Positions 10,485 to 20,609 are shown, numbered from the stretch's first letter. The stretch is 51,695 nucleotides of DNA from Rathayibacter rhapontici (GCF_001995175.1 NZ_MUKN01000029.1:1-51695), one strand, 5' to 3'. Notes: generated from the letters alone by a model not told the origin. Numbers and translations: made by a program.

Positions 10485-11153
10485 TCAGGCGACGAGGCCG
10501 TTCTCGTAGGCGTAGACGACGAGCTGCACGCGGTCGCGGAGCCCCAGCTTGCCGAGGGTCCGGCTGATGTGGGTCTTGACGGTCGCCTCGCTGAGGAACT
10601 CCGCCGTCGCGATCTCGGTGTTGCTCAGGCCCCTCGCGGCGTGGTGGAAGATCTCGCGCTCGCGATCGGTCAGCGTCGAGAAGGCCGCGGGCGTCTCGCG
10701 TCCGCTGCCCGGCGCTCCGAAGTGCTCGAACAGCTCGCGGGTCGCGGAGGCGGCGACGACGGCCGTCCCGGCGTGGACCGTCCGCACCGAGGCGAGGAGG
10801 AAGCCCGGCTCGGTGTCCTTGAGGAGGAAGCCGCTCGCCCCGGCGCGGATGGCCCGGGCCGCCGCTTCGTCGAGGTCGAAGGTCGTGAGGACGAGGATGC
10901 GCGGCGGCTCCGTCCCCGTCTCGGCGGCCCGTGCGAGGATCCGCCGGGTGGACTCGATGCCGTCGACGCCGGGCATCCGGATGTCCATCAGCACCACGTC
11001 CGGTGCGACGCGGCCCACCAGCTCGGCGCCCTCGGCGCCGTCCGACGCCTCGCCCACCACCTCGAGGTCGGGCTGGGAGCTCAGGAGCATGCGGATGCCG
11101 GCGCGGAAGAGCGCCTGGTCGTCGACGAGGACGATGCGGATGGGGTCGGTCAT
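10485..11153 (-). CDS. NarL/FixJ-family response regulator
   Basis: A 222-residue two-component response regulator. The receiver domain has acidic residues Asp11-Asp12, phosphoacceptor Asp57 in VVLMDIRMPGVDG, Thr at LVLTTFD and Lys112 in GFLLKDTEPG. The C-terminal LuxR-type helix-turn-helix spans about residues 150-215 (LTDREREIFHHAARGLSNTEIATAEFLSEATVKTHISRTLGKLGL). The ATG at 11153 overlaps the kinase stop (ATGA), so it is the cognate partner. The target genes are unknown; the adjacent leuA has its own promoter. Confidence 0.95.
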   Translation of the reverse strand: MTDPIRIVLVDDQALFRAGIRMLLSSQPDLEVVGEASDGAEGAELVGRVAPDVVLMDIRMPGVDGIESTRRILARAAETGTEPPRILVLTTFDLDEAAARAIRAGASGFLLKDTEPGFLLASVRTVHAGTAVVAASATRELFEHFGAPGSGRETPAAFSTLTDREREIFHHAARGLSNTEIATAEFLSEATVKTHISRTLGKLGLRDRVQLVVYAYENGLVA

Positions 11154-12904
11154 GACGGGGTGCCTCCGGAGGCGAGCGACGGGTCGAGCGGGACGGGTGC
11201 GGTGCGCGGCGGGACGACGGGAGCGGGCAGTCGGGCGTCGACGACGAAGTCGTCGCCCACCGGCCCGGCCTGCAGGGCTCCGCCCGCGAGGACCGCGCGC
11301 TCGCGCATCCCGATGAGGCCGTGGCCCTCCCCCGGGGTCGCGAGCGCGTCCTCGCAGCGGGCGTTGCGGACGGTGAGCACGACGTCGGCGCCGTCGCGAC
11401 GCAGGGCGACGTCGAGCGGAGCGCCGGGGCGGCCGTGGCGGAGCGCGTTCGTGGTCGCCTCCTGGGTGATCCGGTACAACGCGAGCCCGGTGGCGCGCGG
11501 CACGGACTCGAGGTCGAGCCCGAGCTCCGAGCGCACCGGCGCACCGGTGCCGCTCACGCTCTCGAGCAGCGCGGGAAGGTCGCGCGCCTCGGGCTGGGGG
11601 CCGTCCGCCTGGCTGTGCCGGAGCTGCGCGAGGAGCTGGCGGACGTCGCCGAGCGCGTCGCGCGCCACTCCCGAGATGGTCAGCAGGGCCGCGTCGGTCT
11701 GCTCGGGGCTGGCGGCGCCGAGGTAGCGGGCGCCGTCGGCCTGGGCGATGACGACGGCGAGCGAGTGGGCGACGACGTCGTGCATGTCGCGGGCGATCCG
11801 GTTGCGCTCCTCGACGGTGTCGAGCTCGCGCTGCGCCCGCGCCCGCTCGCGCTCCGCCTCGTCGCGGAGCGCCTGCCCTTCGCGGGCGCGTCGCGCGGCG
11901 CGCGAGAGCAGTCCGACCGTCCACGAGAGTCCGAGCGTCGCGAGGAGCCCGCCGAACGACGCCACGAGGGAGATCAGATCCCTGGGTGATCCCTGAGCCA
12001 GCCCGAAGGCGACCGAGAGGTACGCCACCGCGACCATCGAGCCGGCGACGGCAGAGACCGCCCCTGCCGTACGCACCCGCTTCGACGCGGCCGCTCCTGC
12101 ACCGAAGAGCACGACCAGGATCGCCAGATCGGAGGGAGCGGGCTCCAGCCGGACACTCATCTGCAGAACAGCGCCGACCCACGCGATGCCGAGGGCGAGT
12201 CCGGGCGCGCGGCGATGCAGCACGAGCGCGACGGCCAGCACTCCTGCCACGAACGGGTGCAGCGAATCGACGTCCACCGAGTACGGCACGACCGAGATCG
12301 CGAGCAGCACGAGGGCCTGCGCGCCGGCCGATCCGACCGCGAAGGCGTCCTGCGGTCCGGCGAGGCGCACCAGGAGCCGCTCGATGCGATCCTCCGGCCC
12401 GACCGGCGATCGGAGCCCCCAGCGGAAGGACAGCACCGCGACCGCCGCCAGGACCGCCGCGGCGAGAACCGCCACCGCGACGAGGACGAGGAAGTCGATG
12501 CTCTGCGACGGCTCGGGGCCGTCGAGGGACGGGCGGAGCGACGCCGCCGCGACGATCCCGCCGAGCCCGGAGAGCAGCAGGGCTCCGACCAGGGTCAGCG
12601 ACCGGGTCCACGGGCCGAGGCGCCGCGCGGTCGACCAGAGCACGACCGCGCCGACGACCACGCCGTCGAGCGGCAGGCCCGCCACCGGGACTGCTCCACC
12701 GAGGAGGAGGCCCGCGGCGGTCAGGGTGGGCGCGAGCGCGGGCAGGAAGCCGGCCAGCGCGAGCGCGAGGCCGAGGAGCAGGCCGGCGGACGGATGCGCG
12801 GTCGACACGCCGCTCGCGAGCGCCAGCAGGTGCGCGGCCGCGAGCAGCGCCCCCGCGATCGGGAGCGTCGCCGGACGGTCCAGGAGCACGCGCATGCCTC
12901 TCAC
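11150..12904 (-). CDS. Membrane sensor histidine kinase (HisKA_3 type)
   Basis: A 584-residue kinase with two hydrophobic bundles (roughly residues 13-160 and 190-335), little extracellular sequence, then a coiled-coil linker and the dimerisation/phosphoacceptor helix ERNRIARDMHDVVAHSLAVVI with His375. The HATPase domain shows the N-box EATTNALRHG and the G-box GEGHGLIGMRER. This is the NarX/DesK-like class that pairs with NarL-type regulators. The signal is unknown; the membrane-embedded sensor suggests a membrane or cell-envelope cue. A GTG at 12904 is taken as start, but an ATG at 12895 is equally possible. Confidence 0.92.
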   Translation of the reverse strand: MRGMRVLLDRPATLPIAGALLAAAHLLALASGVSTAHPSAGLLLGLALALAGFLPALAPTLTAAGLLLGGAVPVAGLPLDGVVVGAVVLWSTARRLGPWTRSLTLVGALLLSGLGGIVAAASLRPSLDGPEPSQSIDFLVLVAVAVLAAAVLAAVAVLSFRWGLRSPVGPEDRIERLLVRLAGPQDAFAVGSAGAQALVLLAISVVPYSVDVDSLHPFVAGVLAVALVLHRRAPGLALGIAWVGAVLQMSVRLEPAPSDLAILVVLFGAGAAASKRVRTAGAVSAVAGSMVAVAYLSVAFGLAQGSPRDLISLVASFGGLLATLGLSWTVGLLSRAARRAREGQALRDEAERERARAQRELDTVEERNRIARDMHDVVAHSLAVVIAQADGARYLGAASPEQTDAALLTISGVARDALGDVRQLLAQLRHSQADGPQPEARDLPALLESVSGTGAPVRSELGLDLESVPRATGLALYRITQEATTNALRHGRPGAPLDVALRRDGADVVLTVRNARCEDALATPGEGHGLIGMRERAVLAGGALQAGPVGDDFVVDARLPAPVVPPRTAPVPLDPSLASGGTPS

Positions 12905-12965
12905 GCTAGACGTCGGGCGCGGCGGCGTCGTCGTCCCGGCGGCTGATCGGCGTGCGCCGACGGGA

Positions 12966-13877
12966 TCAGAAGCCGAGTCGGCCGAGCAGCTTCGGGTCGC
13001 GCTGCCACTCCTTGGCGACCTTCACCCGGATCGAGAGGAACACCCGGCGACCGAGGAGCCGCTCGATCTGCTCCCGCGAGACGGCGCCGACCTCGCGGAG
13101 GCGCTGACCGCCCTTGCCGATGATGATGCCCTTCTGGCTGTCGCGCTCGACGAAGACGTTGGCGTAGATGTCGATGAAGGAGCCGTCCTCGCGCTCGACC
13201 ATGTCGTCGAGGGTCACGGCCAGGGAGTGCGGCAGCTCGTCCGAGACGCCCTCGAGAGCGGCCTCGCGGATGAACTCCGCGATGCGCGAGCCGAGGTCCT
13301 CGTCGGTCACGGCCTCCTCGGGGTACAGCGCGGGCGACACCGGCATCAGGCGGAGGAGCTCCACGGCGAGCACGTCGAGCTGCTCGTCGGTCACTGCAGA
13401 GATCGGCACGATCGTGTCCCACTCGCGCAGCTCCGAGACGGCCAGCAGCTGCTTCGCGACCGACTTCTTCGACGAGAGGTCGACCTTCGAGACGATCGCG
13501 ACCTTCCGGGCGCGCGGGAAGGCGTCGAGCTGCTCGTTGATGAAGCGGTCACCGGGGCCGATCGGCTCATCGGCCGGGAAGAGCATCCCGATCACGTCGA
13601 CGTCGCCGAGCGTGGAGGTCACGAGGGAGTTGAGCCGCTCGCCGAGCAGGGTGCGCGGGCGGTGGATGCCCGGGGTGTCGACGACGATCAGCTGGCCGCC
13701 GGGCCGGTGCACGATGCCGCGGATCGCCCGGCGGGTCGTCTGGGGCTTGGAGCTCGTGATGGCGATCTTCTCGCCCACGAGGGCGTTCGTCAGGGTCGAC
13801 TTGCCGACGTTGGGGCGGCCGACGAACGACACGAATCCCGCGCGGAAGGGCGTCGTGGGCGGGCTGGTGTCGGTCAT
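12966..13877 (-). CDS. era: GTPase Era
   Basis: A 303-residue Era GTPase that binds 16S rRNA and helps 30S ribosomal subunit maturation. The G1 motif GRPNVGKST is at residues 20-28, effector region SSKPQTTRRAIRGI, G3 as VDTPGIHRPRT and G4 as SKVDLSSK; the C-terminal KH domain has GIIIGKGGQRLREVG. The length is normal. The ATG at 13877 overlaps the upstream CorC-like stop (ATGA), consistent with the conserved phoH-ybeY-corC-era operon for ribosome quality control and assembly. Confidence 0.97.
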   Translation of the reverse strand: MTDTSPPTTPFRAGFVSFVGRPNVGKSTLTNALVGEKIAITSSKPQTTRRAIRGIVHRPGGQLIVVDTPGIHRPRTLLGERLNSLVTSTLGDVDVIGMLFPADEPIGPGDRFINEQLDAFPRARKVAIVSKVDLSSKKSVAKQLLAVSELREWDTIVPISAVTDEQLDVLAVELLRLMPVSPALYPEEAVTDEDLGSRIAEFIREAALEGVSDELPHSLAVTLDDMVEREDGSFIDIYANVFVERDSQKGIIIGKGGQRLREVGAVSREQIERLLGRRVFLSIRVKVAKEWQRDPKLLGRLGF

Positions 13878-15340
13878 CGTGCGTCCTCGTTCTGTCTGTC
13901 CTCGGCGGGGGTGCCCGCTGCCCGGGCCTGCGCGGCGCGGGCCAGGGCGGCCCGTCCGTCCCGCGCGCGGGTGTCGCGCGACCGGGGGTCCCGGCTCCGA
14001 GTATCCCCGGTCGGAGCGCCCTCGGCGGCGTCCTCGCCGTCGCCGCCCACGATCGGCACGGGTCCGGTGCCCGACTCGTTCGCAGGATCGTGATCGGGAT
14101 CGCGCCGAACGAGGACAGTCGAGATCGTGCCCCGGCGGGCATCGGCCTGCTCCGCCTCGAGGATCACGCCTCCGACGCGGGCGCTGGCTCCGCGATCGGG
14201 CAGGCGTCCGTAGGCCTTGGTGAGCAGTCCGCCGACGGAGTCGACGTCGTCGTCCTCGAGGTCGATCTCGAACAGCTCGCCGAGCTCGTCGACCGGGAGG
14301 CGCGCCGAGACGCGGTAGACGCCCGGCTCGATCTCCTCGAACAGGTCGACCTCGCGGTCGTACTCGTCCGAGATGTCGCCGACCAGCTCCTCGATGAGGT
14401 CCTCGAGCGTGACGAGGCCGGCGATGCCGCCGTACTCGTCGACGACCATCGCGAGGTGGTTCGACTCGAGCTGCATCTGGCGCAGCAGCTCGTCGGCCTT
14501 CTTCGACTCGGGCACGAACAGCGCCGGCCGGGCGAGGTCCGCGACGACGTCGTCGTCGTCGGGGCGCTCGTAGGTGTGGCGCGCGACGTCGCGCAGGTAG
14601 AGGACGCCCAGCACGTCGTCGACGCCCTCGCCGATGACGGGGAGCCTCGAGATCCCGCGGCTGAGCAGGAGCCCCATGCCGGCTCCGATCGACGCGGTCG
14701 CCTCGATCGTCACCATGTCGGTCCGCGGGACCATCACCTCGCGGACGAGGGTGTCGTTGAACTCGAAGATCGAGTGGATGAGCTCGCGGTCGTCCTGCTC
14801 GAGCACGGACTGCTCGGTGGCCTCGTCGACCATGCTGAGCAGCTGCTCCTCGGACGAGAAGCCCGCCGAGCGGCCGGTGCCGGGGGTGACGCGGTTGCCC
14901 AGGGCGACCAGTCCGTGGGCCACGGGGCCCAGCGCGACCCGCAGGACGTGCACCAGCGACGCGCTCGAGCCCAGGACCGCCCGGGCGTGCGCCCGGCCGA
15001 CGCTGCGCGGGCTCGAGCCCACCAGGACGAACGACACGGCGGCCATGATGAGGATCGCCAGCAGCAGAGCGAGCCAGAGCTGGTCGACGACCACGACGAG
15101 CACCGTGGTGACGAACACCGCGGCGGTCGTCTCTGCGGCGATCCGCGAGAAGTTGACGACGTTGACGTGGGCGCTCATGTCGCCCGCGATCGCCTTCAGC
15201 GCGCGGGAGCTGCGCGAGTGGCTCGCCATCTCGAGCACGTCGCTGCGCGAGAGGACGCCCAGGGCGGCGTCGGTGGCGGCGAACCAGCCGCCGACGGCGA
15301 CGAGCGCCAGAGCGGCGATGAGGAGCTGGAGGGTCAGCAC
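13874..15340 (-). CDS. CorC/HlyC-family membrane protein (CNNM + CBS)
   Basis: The 488-residue protein has an N-terminal CNNM/DUF21 transmembrane domain (about residues 1-185), paired CBS domains (VPRTDMVTIEATASIG... and RPALFVPESKKADELLRQM...) and a C-terminal CorC/HlyC domain, followed by a low-complexity Arg/Ala/Asp tail of about 60 residues. Such proteins are associated with magnesium or cobalt export and tolerance. The GTG at 15340 lies 8 bp after the ybeY stop and gives the expected LTLQLLIAALALVAVGGWFA first membrane segment. The tail contains repeated RDxRSRD-like units and is not conserved in the family. Confidence 0.9.
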   Translation of the reverse strand: MLTLQLLIAALALVAVGGWFAATDAALGVLSRSDVLEMASHSRSSRALKAIAGDMSAHVNVVNFSRIAAETTAAVFVTTVLVVVVDQLWLALLLAILIMAAVSFVLVGSSPRSVGRAHARAVLGSSASLVHVLRVALGPVAHGLVALGNRVTPGTGRSAGFSSEEQLLSMVDEATEQSVLEQDDRELIHSIFEFNDTLVREVMVPRTDMVTIEATASIGAGMGLLLSRGISRLPVIGEGVDDVLGVLYLRDVARHTYERPDDDDVVADLARPALFVPESKKADELLRQMQLESNHLAMVVDEYGGIAGLVTLEDLIEELVGDISDEYDREVDLFEEIEPGVYRVSARLPVDELGELFEIDLEDDDVDSVGGLLTKAYGRLPDRGASARVGGVILEAEQADARRGTISTVLVRRDPDHDPANESGTGPVPIVGGDGEDAAEGAPTGDTRSRDPRSRDTRARDGRAALARAAQARAAGTPAEDRQNEDAR

Positions 15341-15348
15341 GGCGAGGC

Positions 15349-15810
15349 CTAGCGGCGTCGCTCGCTGATGTGGAAGCCCACGAGGATGTCGCGCTGGATG
15401 CCGAACATCTCGCGCTCCTCCTCCGCTTCCGCGTGGTCGAAGCCGAGCAGGTGCAGGAGCCCGTGCGCGGTCAGCAGCAGCAGCTCGTCGAGGACCGAGT
15501 GGCCCGCGGCCTCGGCCTGGGTCTGCGCGACCTGCGGGCAGAGCACGATGTCGCCGAGCAGGCCCGCGGGGGTCTGCTCGTCCTCGGTGCCGGGACGCAG
15601 CTCGTCCATCGGGAAGCTGAGCACGTCGGTCGGGCCCGGCTCGTCCATCCACTGCACGTGCAGCTGCTCCATCGCGCCCTCGTCGACCAGGACGATCGCG
15701 AGCTCGGCGTCGGGGTGCACGTGCAGCGAGTCGAGCGCGTAGCCGGCGAGGCGCAGCAGCGCCGCCTCGTCGACGGGGACGCTCGACTCGTTGTTGATCT
15801 CGATGCTCAC
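15349..15810 (-). CDS. ybeY: Endoribonuclease YbeY
   Basis: A 153-residue zinc metalloprotein needed for 16S rRNA 3'-end maturation and ribosome quality control. The zinc-binding signature HGLLHLLGFDH near the C terminus and the block WMDEPGPTDVLSFPMDE are diagnostic. The GTG at 15810 has an AGAGGAA Shine-Dalgarno sequence upstream and starts SIEINNESS as in relatives. It lies between phoH and the CorC-like gene in the conserved order that ends in era. Confidence 0.95.
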   Translation of the reverse strand: MSIEINNESSVPVDEAALLRLAGYALDSLHVHPDAELAIVLVDEGAMEQLHVQWMDEPGPTDVLSFPMDELRPGTEDEQTPAGLLGDIVLCPQVAQTQAEAAGHSVLDELLLLTAHGLLHLLGFDHAEAEEEREMFGIQRDILVGFHISERRR

Positions 15811-15853
15811 GGGGGCGGTGTTCCTCTTCGTCGGTGTGGGTCGGGCGCGCGGG

Positions 15854-16985
<1,132 letters not shown>

Positions 16986-16999
<14 letters not shown>

Positions 17000-17335
17000 G
17001 GGAGCCTTCCGTCAGGTGTCCGCCCAGGACGTGGGCGTGGACGTGGAACACGGTCTGGCCGGCCGCTTCGCCCGAGTTGAAGACGAGGCGGAACTGCCCG
17101 CCGCAGTGGGCGTCGGCCAGGGTCTGCGCGACCTGCACGACTCTGCGAGGAGGGCCGGGTCGGCGGCGCCGAGCTCGGCGACGGTCGCGTACTCCTGGGT
17201 CTTGGGGAAGACCAGGAGGTGGACCGGCGCTTTCGGCGCGATGTCGGTGATGGCGAGAACCCGCTCGTTCTCGAACACCACGTCGGCGGGGATCTCGCCC
17301 CGGACGATGCGCGTGAAGACGGTGGGTTCGCTCAT
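16986..17335 (-). pseudogene. HIT-family (histidine triad) nucleotide hydrolase, frameshifted
   Basis: The first part ([41 protein letters not shown]...ALLAE) is a normal HIT N terminus, but after about 17140 the frame loses similarity and stops early at 17012. The expected rest, [20 protein letters not shown]...[11 protein letters not shown] with the histidine triad, is read perfectly in the next frame and ends at 16986. Total length is 350 nt, one short of a multiple of three, so one base is missing near 17139-17141 (GAG GTC read as GAG TC). The repaired protein would be 116 residues, normal for Hint-type AMP-lysine hydrolases. A -10-like TAAGAT lies just upstream of the ATG. Confidence 0.85.
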
Positions 17336-17362
17336 GCCTCCATCTTAAACGGCGCAGGGGCC

Positions 17363-17380
17363 CGAACGGGGCCCCGTTCG
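17363..17380 (-). terminator. 18-bp palindrome between rsmE and HIT gene
   Basis: CGAACGGGGCCCCGTTCG is a perfect palindrome lying 20 nt after the rsmE stop codon and 28 nt before the HIT ATG. It most likely folds as a hairpin terminator for rsmE. A regulator-binding site for the HIT-phoH transcript is the alternative. Confidence 0.5.
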
Positions 17381-17399
17381 CCGAGGGCGCGCGCTCCGG

Positions 17400-18134
17400 C
17401 TACCAGCGGCCCAGTCGCGCCGAGAGCACGGCGATGGCCGCGGGACCGGCGGTGGAGGTGCGCAGCACGGTGTCGCCGAGCGCGACCGCCTCGGCACCCG
17501 CCTCCGCGAGCAGCCGCAGCTCCTCCGGAGCGACGCCGCCCTCGGGCCCCACGACGAGCACGAGATCACGGCCGTCGGGCTCGATCGCCGACAGCCGGAC
17601 CTCGGCGGTGGGCTCCAGCACGAGGACGCGGTCCGTCGCCGCCCGGTCGGCGAGCGCGCGCGTCGAGGCGACCGGAGACACCTCGGGCACCCGGGCCCGG
17701 AGCGACTGCTTGCTCGCCTCGCGGACGATGCTGCGCCAGCGCTCCCGGCCCTTCTCCTCCTTGGGGCCGCTCCACCGCGAGATCGAGCGGGCGGCCTGCC
17801 ACGGCACCACCTCGTCGACGCCCAGCTCGGTCGCGGCCTGCACGGCGAGCTCGTCGCGATCGCCCTTCGCGAGCGCCTGCACGAGCACGAGCCTCGGCGA
17901 CGGCGGCGCGGACTCGAGCACCGACTCGACGACGAGCACCACCCGCGACGGCTCCGAGCTCTCGACGACCGCGGTCGCGACGCGGCCCCGCCCGTCGCCG
18001 ACGCGGACCGTCTCGCCGACGCGGATCCGGCTCACGGTCGCCGCGTGGCGCGCCTCGGCGCCGGTCAGGGACAGCCGGCCGCCGACGACGACGTCGCCGG
18101 AGTCGAGCGACTCGTCGATGTAGTGGTGGGCCAC
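17400..18134 (-). CDS. rsmE: 16S rRNA (uracil-1498-N3)-methyltransferase
   Basis: A 244-residue SPOUT-class methyltransferase that methylates U1498 of 16S rRNA. It shows the N-terminal PUA-like part (GAEARHAATVSRIRVGETVRVGDGRG), the conserved VQAATELGVDEVVPWQAARSI, and the knotted SAM-binding region LVVGPEGGVAPEELRLLAEAG...LGDTVLRTSTAG. The GTG at 18134 comes 13 bp after the dnaJ stop. Its place directly after hrcA-dnaJ is standard in Micrococcales and links it to the same transcript. Confidence 0.95.
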   Translation of the reverse strand: MAHHYIDESLDSGDVVVGGRLSLTGAEARHAATVSRIRVGETVRVGDGRGRVATAVVESSEPSRVVLVVESVLESAPPSPRLVLVQALAKGDRDELAVQAATELGVDEVVPWQAARSISRWSGPKEEKGRERWRSIVREASKQSLRARVPEVSPVASTRALADRAATDRVLVLEPTAEVRLSAIEPDGRDLVLVVGPEGGVAPEELRLLAEAGAEAVALGDTVLRTSTAGPAAIAVLSARLGRW

Positions 18135-18147
18135 CGCCGCGCTCCGA

Positions 18148-19257
18148 TCAGCCGAGGAAGCGGTCGCGGAGCTTCGAGAAGAGGCCCTGCTGGAAGTGGG
18201 TCAGTGCGGGCTTCTGCGGCTTGTAGTGCTTCGCGAACTCCTGCACGAGCTCGCGCTCGCGGTGCCCGAGCTTGGTCGGAGTGACGACCTGGATGCCCAC
18301 GCGGAGATCGCCGCGCCCGTTGCCGCGCAGCTTCGTCACTCCGCGACCCTTGATCGTGACGATCTCGGTGCTCTGCGTGCCGGGCTTGATCTCGATCTCG
18401 ATGTCGCCGTCGAGCGCCGCGAGCGTGGTCGTGGAGCCGAGGATCGCATCCGTCATCTGCACCTCCAGGGTGGCGAGCAGGTCGTCGCCGTTGCGGCTGA
18501 AGACGTCGTGGTGCTTGACCTTGATCTCGAGGTACAGATCGCCGTTGGGGCCACCGGCCGGGCCGACCTCGCCGCTGCCCGGCATCTGCAGGCGGAGGCC
18601 CGTGTCGACGCCCGCGGGGACGTCGACGGGGATCGTGCGGCGCGCGCGGACGCGGCCCTGTCCCTGGCAGGTCGAGCACGGGGTGGCGATGACGGTGCCG
18701 TAGCCGCGGCACGTGCCGCACGGGCTGGCCGTCATCACGTTGCCCAGCAGCGAGCGGACGGTGCGCTGGATCTGGCCGGAGCCGTGGCAGATGTCGCAAG
18801 TGACCGGCGAGGTTCCGGGCTGGCAGCACGAGCCCTGGCAGGTCTCGCAGAGCACCGCCGTGTCGACCTCGAGGTCGCGGTGGGTGCCGAAGATGACCTC
18901 GTCGAGCGAGACCTCGACGCGCAGCAGCGCGTCCTGGCCGCGCTCACGACGCGAGCGGGGCCCGCGGGACGAGCCCTGCGCGCCCTGGCCGAAGAACGTC
19001 TCGAAGATGTCGCCGAACCCGCCGAAGCCCTGGCCCCCGCCCGGGAACCCCTCCTGGGGCCCGCGGTCGTACTGCTGGCGCTGCTGGGCGTCGCTCAGGA
19101 CGTCGTAGGCGTGCGTGACGAGCTTGAAGCGCTCGGAGGCGTCGGCGCTCGGGTTGACGTCGGGGTGCAGCTCGCGGGCGAGTCGGCGGTACGCCTTCTT
19201 GATCTCGTCGGCGGAGGCGTCGCGGGCGACGCCCAGCACTTCGTAGTGATCGGCCAC
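18148..19257 (-). CDS. dnaJ: Chaperone DnaJ
   Basis: A 369-residue type I DnaJ co-chaperone. The J domain carries the HPD motif at residues 31-33, followed by a Gly/Phe-rich linker ([21 protein letters not shown]) and four zinc-finger repeats: [24 protein letters not shown] and CSTCQGQG. In the first repeat the last Gly is Cys, giving two adjacent cysteines. The GTG at 19257 starts ADHYEVLGV as expected; the longer frame upstream adds non-family sequence. It follows hrcA and is presumably controlled by it through the CIRCE element. Confidence 0.95.
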   Translation of the reverse strand: MADHYEVLGVARDASADEIKKAYRRLARELHPDVNPSADASERFKLVTHAYDVLSDAQQRQQYDRGPQEGFPGGGQGFGGFGDIFETFFGQGAQGSSRGPRSRRERGQDALLRVEVSLDEVIFGTHRDLEVDTAVLCETCQGSCCQPGTSPVTCDICHGSGQIQRTVRSLLGNVMTASPCGTCRGYGTVIATPCSTCQGQGRVRARRTIPVDVPAGVDTGLRLQMPGSGEVGPAGGPNGDLYLEIKVKHHDVFSRNGDDLLATLEVQMTDAILGSTTTLAALDGDIEIEIKPGTQSTEIVTIKGRGVTKLRGNGRGDLRVGIQVVTPTKLGHRERELVQEFAKHYKPQKPALTHFQQGLFSKLRDRFLG

Positions 19258-19347
19258 AGGTGGCTTCGTCCTTCGTTCGTGGGTCGGTGCACCGGGCACG
19301 GCGGACCTGATGGGAGCCGGGGCGACCGGCGAGTCGGGAAGAGCGGG

Positions 19348-20370
19348 CTAGTCCTCGCCGAGGAGGCGGGAGAGGTAGCGGGCCACGGCGCGCACCGCGG
19401 CGATGTTGCCGGAGTAGTCCATCCTGATCGGTCCGAGGACCCCCAGGCGCGAGACCTGGCCGCCGGCGGTGTTGTAGCCGCTGGTGAGGACGGACGTCTC
19501 CTGCAGGCCGAACGGCGCGTTCTCGCGGCCGATGCGGACCGAGATGCCCCGGGGATCCGGGACCATCTCGGCGAACAGGCGCAGCAGCTCCACCTGCTCC
19601 TCGATCGCCTCGAGCACCGGGTAGATGCTGCCCGAGAAGTCCTCCTCGGTGCGGACGAGGTTGGCGGCGCCCGCCATCACCAGGCGGTCCTGGCGGTTGG
19701 CGCCGACCTGCTCGAGCAGGGTCTGCAGGATCGGGGACAGGACCGCGCGCCGCTCAGGCGTGAAGCGCTCGGCCGCGGACTGCAGCGTCTCGGCCGCGGC
19801 CTGCAGCCCCAGGCCCAGGACGGCCGTGTTCAGCTTGGCGCGGATCTCGCCGAGGAACTCGTCGTCGATGTCGGCGGGCGTCTCGAGGACGCGCTGATCG
19901 ACCCGACCGGTGTCGGTGATGAGCACCGACAGCAGACGGCGCGGCGCGAGGGCGACGAGCTCCACGTGGCGGATGCGCGCGGCTCCGAACGAGGGGTACT
20001 GCACGAGGGCGACGCTGTTGGTGAGCTGCGAGAGCAGCCGCACCGTCTTCACGAGGACCTCGTCGAGGTCGGGGCTCTGGCCGAGGAAGGTCTCGATCGC
20101 CTGGCGCTGGGCGGCGGTGAGGGGACGCAGATCGGTCAGCTGGTCGACGAAGAGGCGGTAGCCCTTGTCGGTCGGCACCCGCCCCGAGGAGGTGTGCGGA
20201 GCCGCGATGAGCTCCTCCTCCTCGAGCTGGGCCATCTCGTTGCGGATGGTCGCCGCCGAGACCCCGAAGGCGTGCCGCTCGACGATCGACTTCGAGCCCA
20301 CGGGCTCGCGGTGGGCCACGTAGTCCTGCACGATCACGCGCAGGACCTGGAGACCGCGCTCCGTCACCAT
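19348..20370 (-). CDS. hrcA: Heat-inducible transcription repressor HrcA
   Basis: A 340-residue HrcA repressor. The winged helix (RGLQVLRVIVQDYVAHREPVGSKSIVERHAFGVSAATIRNEMAQLEEEELI) is at the N terminus, followed by HTSSGRVPTDKGYRLFVD and a GAF-like domain ending with GPIRMDYSGNIAAVRAVARYLSRLL. The ATG at 20370 has GGGAGG upstream. A perfect CIRCE operator lies 74 bp upstream, so it represses its own operon and dnaJ. dnaK, grpE and groEL are not in this window. Confidence 0.97.
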   Translation of the reverse strand: MVTERGLQVLRVIVQDYVAHREPVGSKSIVERHAFGVSAATIRNEMAQLEEEELIAAPHTSSGRVPTDKGYRLFVDQLTDLRPLTAAQRQAIETFLGQSPDLDEVLVKTVRLLSQLTNSVALVQYPSFGAARIRHVELVALAPRRLLSVLITDTGRVDQRVLETPADIDDEFLGEIRAKLNTAVLGLGLQAAAETLQSAAERFTPERRAVLSPILQTLLEQVGANRQDRLVMAGAANLVRTEEDFSGSIYPVLEAIEEQVELLRLFAEMVPDPRGISVRIGRENAPFGLQETSVLTSGYNTAGGQVSRLGVLGPIRMDYSGNIAAVRAVARYLSRLLGED

Positions 20371-20443
20371 ACGACCGACCTCCCGCCGGGCTCCGCGTGC
20401 CTCACGGCACGGACCACCGCGGCGCCGTCGCGCCGCTCGGAGC

Positions 20444-20470
20444 TTGGCACTCCGCAACTCCGAGTGCCAA
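20444..20470. promoter_or_regulatory. CIRCE operator (HrcA binding site)
   Basis: TTGGCACTC (20444-20452), 9 nt, GAGTGCCAA (20462-20470): a perfect inverted repeat matching CIRCE with a GC-shifted TTGGCACTC half-site. It sits 74 bp upstream of hrcA. A TATGAT -10 element on the minus strand (20475-20470) overlaps its end, so HrcA binding would block the promoter of the hrcA-dnaJ operon. Confidence 0.93.
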
Positions 20471-20475
20471 TCATA
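20470..20475 (-). promoter_or_regulatory. -10 element of hrcA promoter
   Basis: TATGAT on the minus strand, one base overlapping CIRCE, placing the start of transcription within the operator. No clear -35 is claimed. Confidence 0.6.
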
Positions 20476-20513
20476 CCCGCGAGCAGCGCTGCGGAGGGGG
20501 AGGACCGGGATCC

Positions 20514-20535
20514 GCGCGGTGTCGGGACACCGCGC
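20514..20535. promoter_or_regulatory. 22-bp palindrome upstream of DUF4870 gene
   Basis: The arms GCGCGGTGTC (20514-20523) and GACACCGCGC (20526-20535) are perfect inverted repeats around a GG spacer, 74 bp ahead of the DUF4870 ATG and 43 bp from CIRCE. The short spacer is more like an operator for a dimeric regulator than a terminator. Which regulator binds is unknown. Confidence 0.5.
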
Positions 20536-20609
20536 CGCACGACGTGCCACGATGGACGCCGTGCGCACGGGGGTCGCCCGGCGCGACCACGTCGGAGACA
20601 GGAGCCCAC

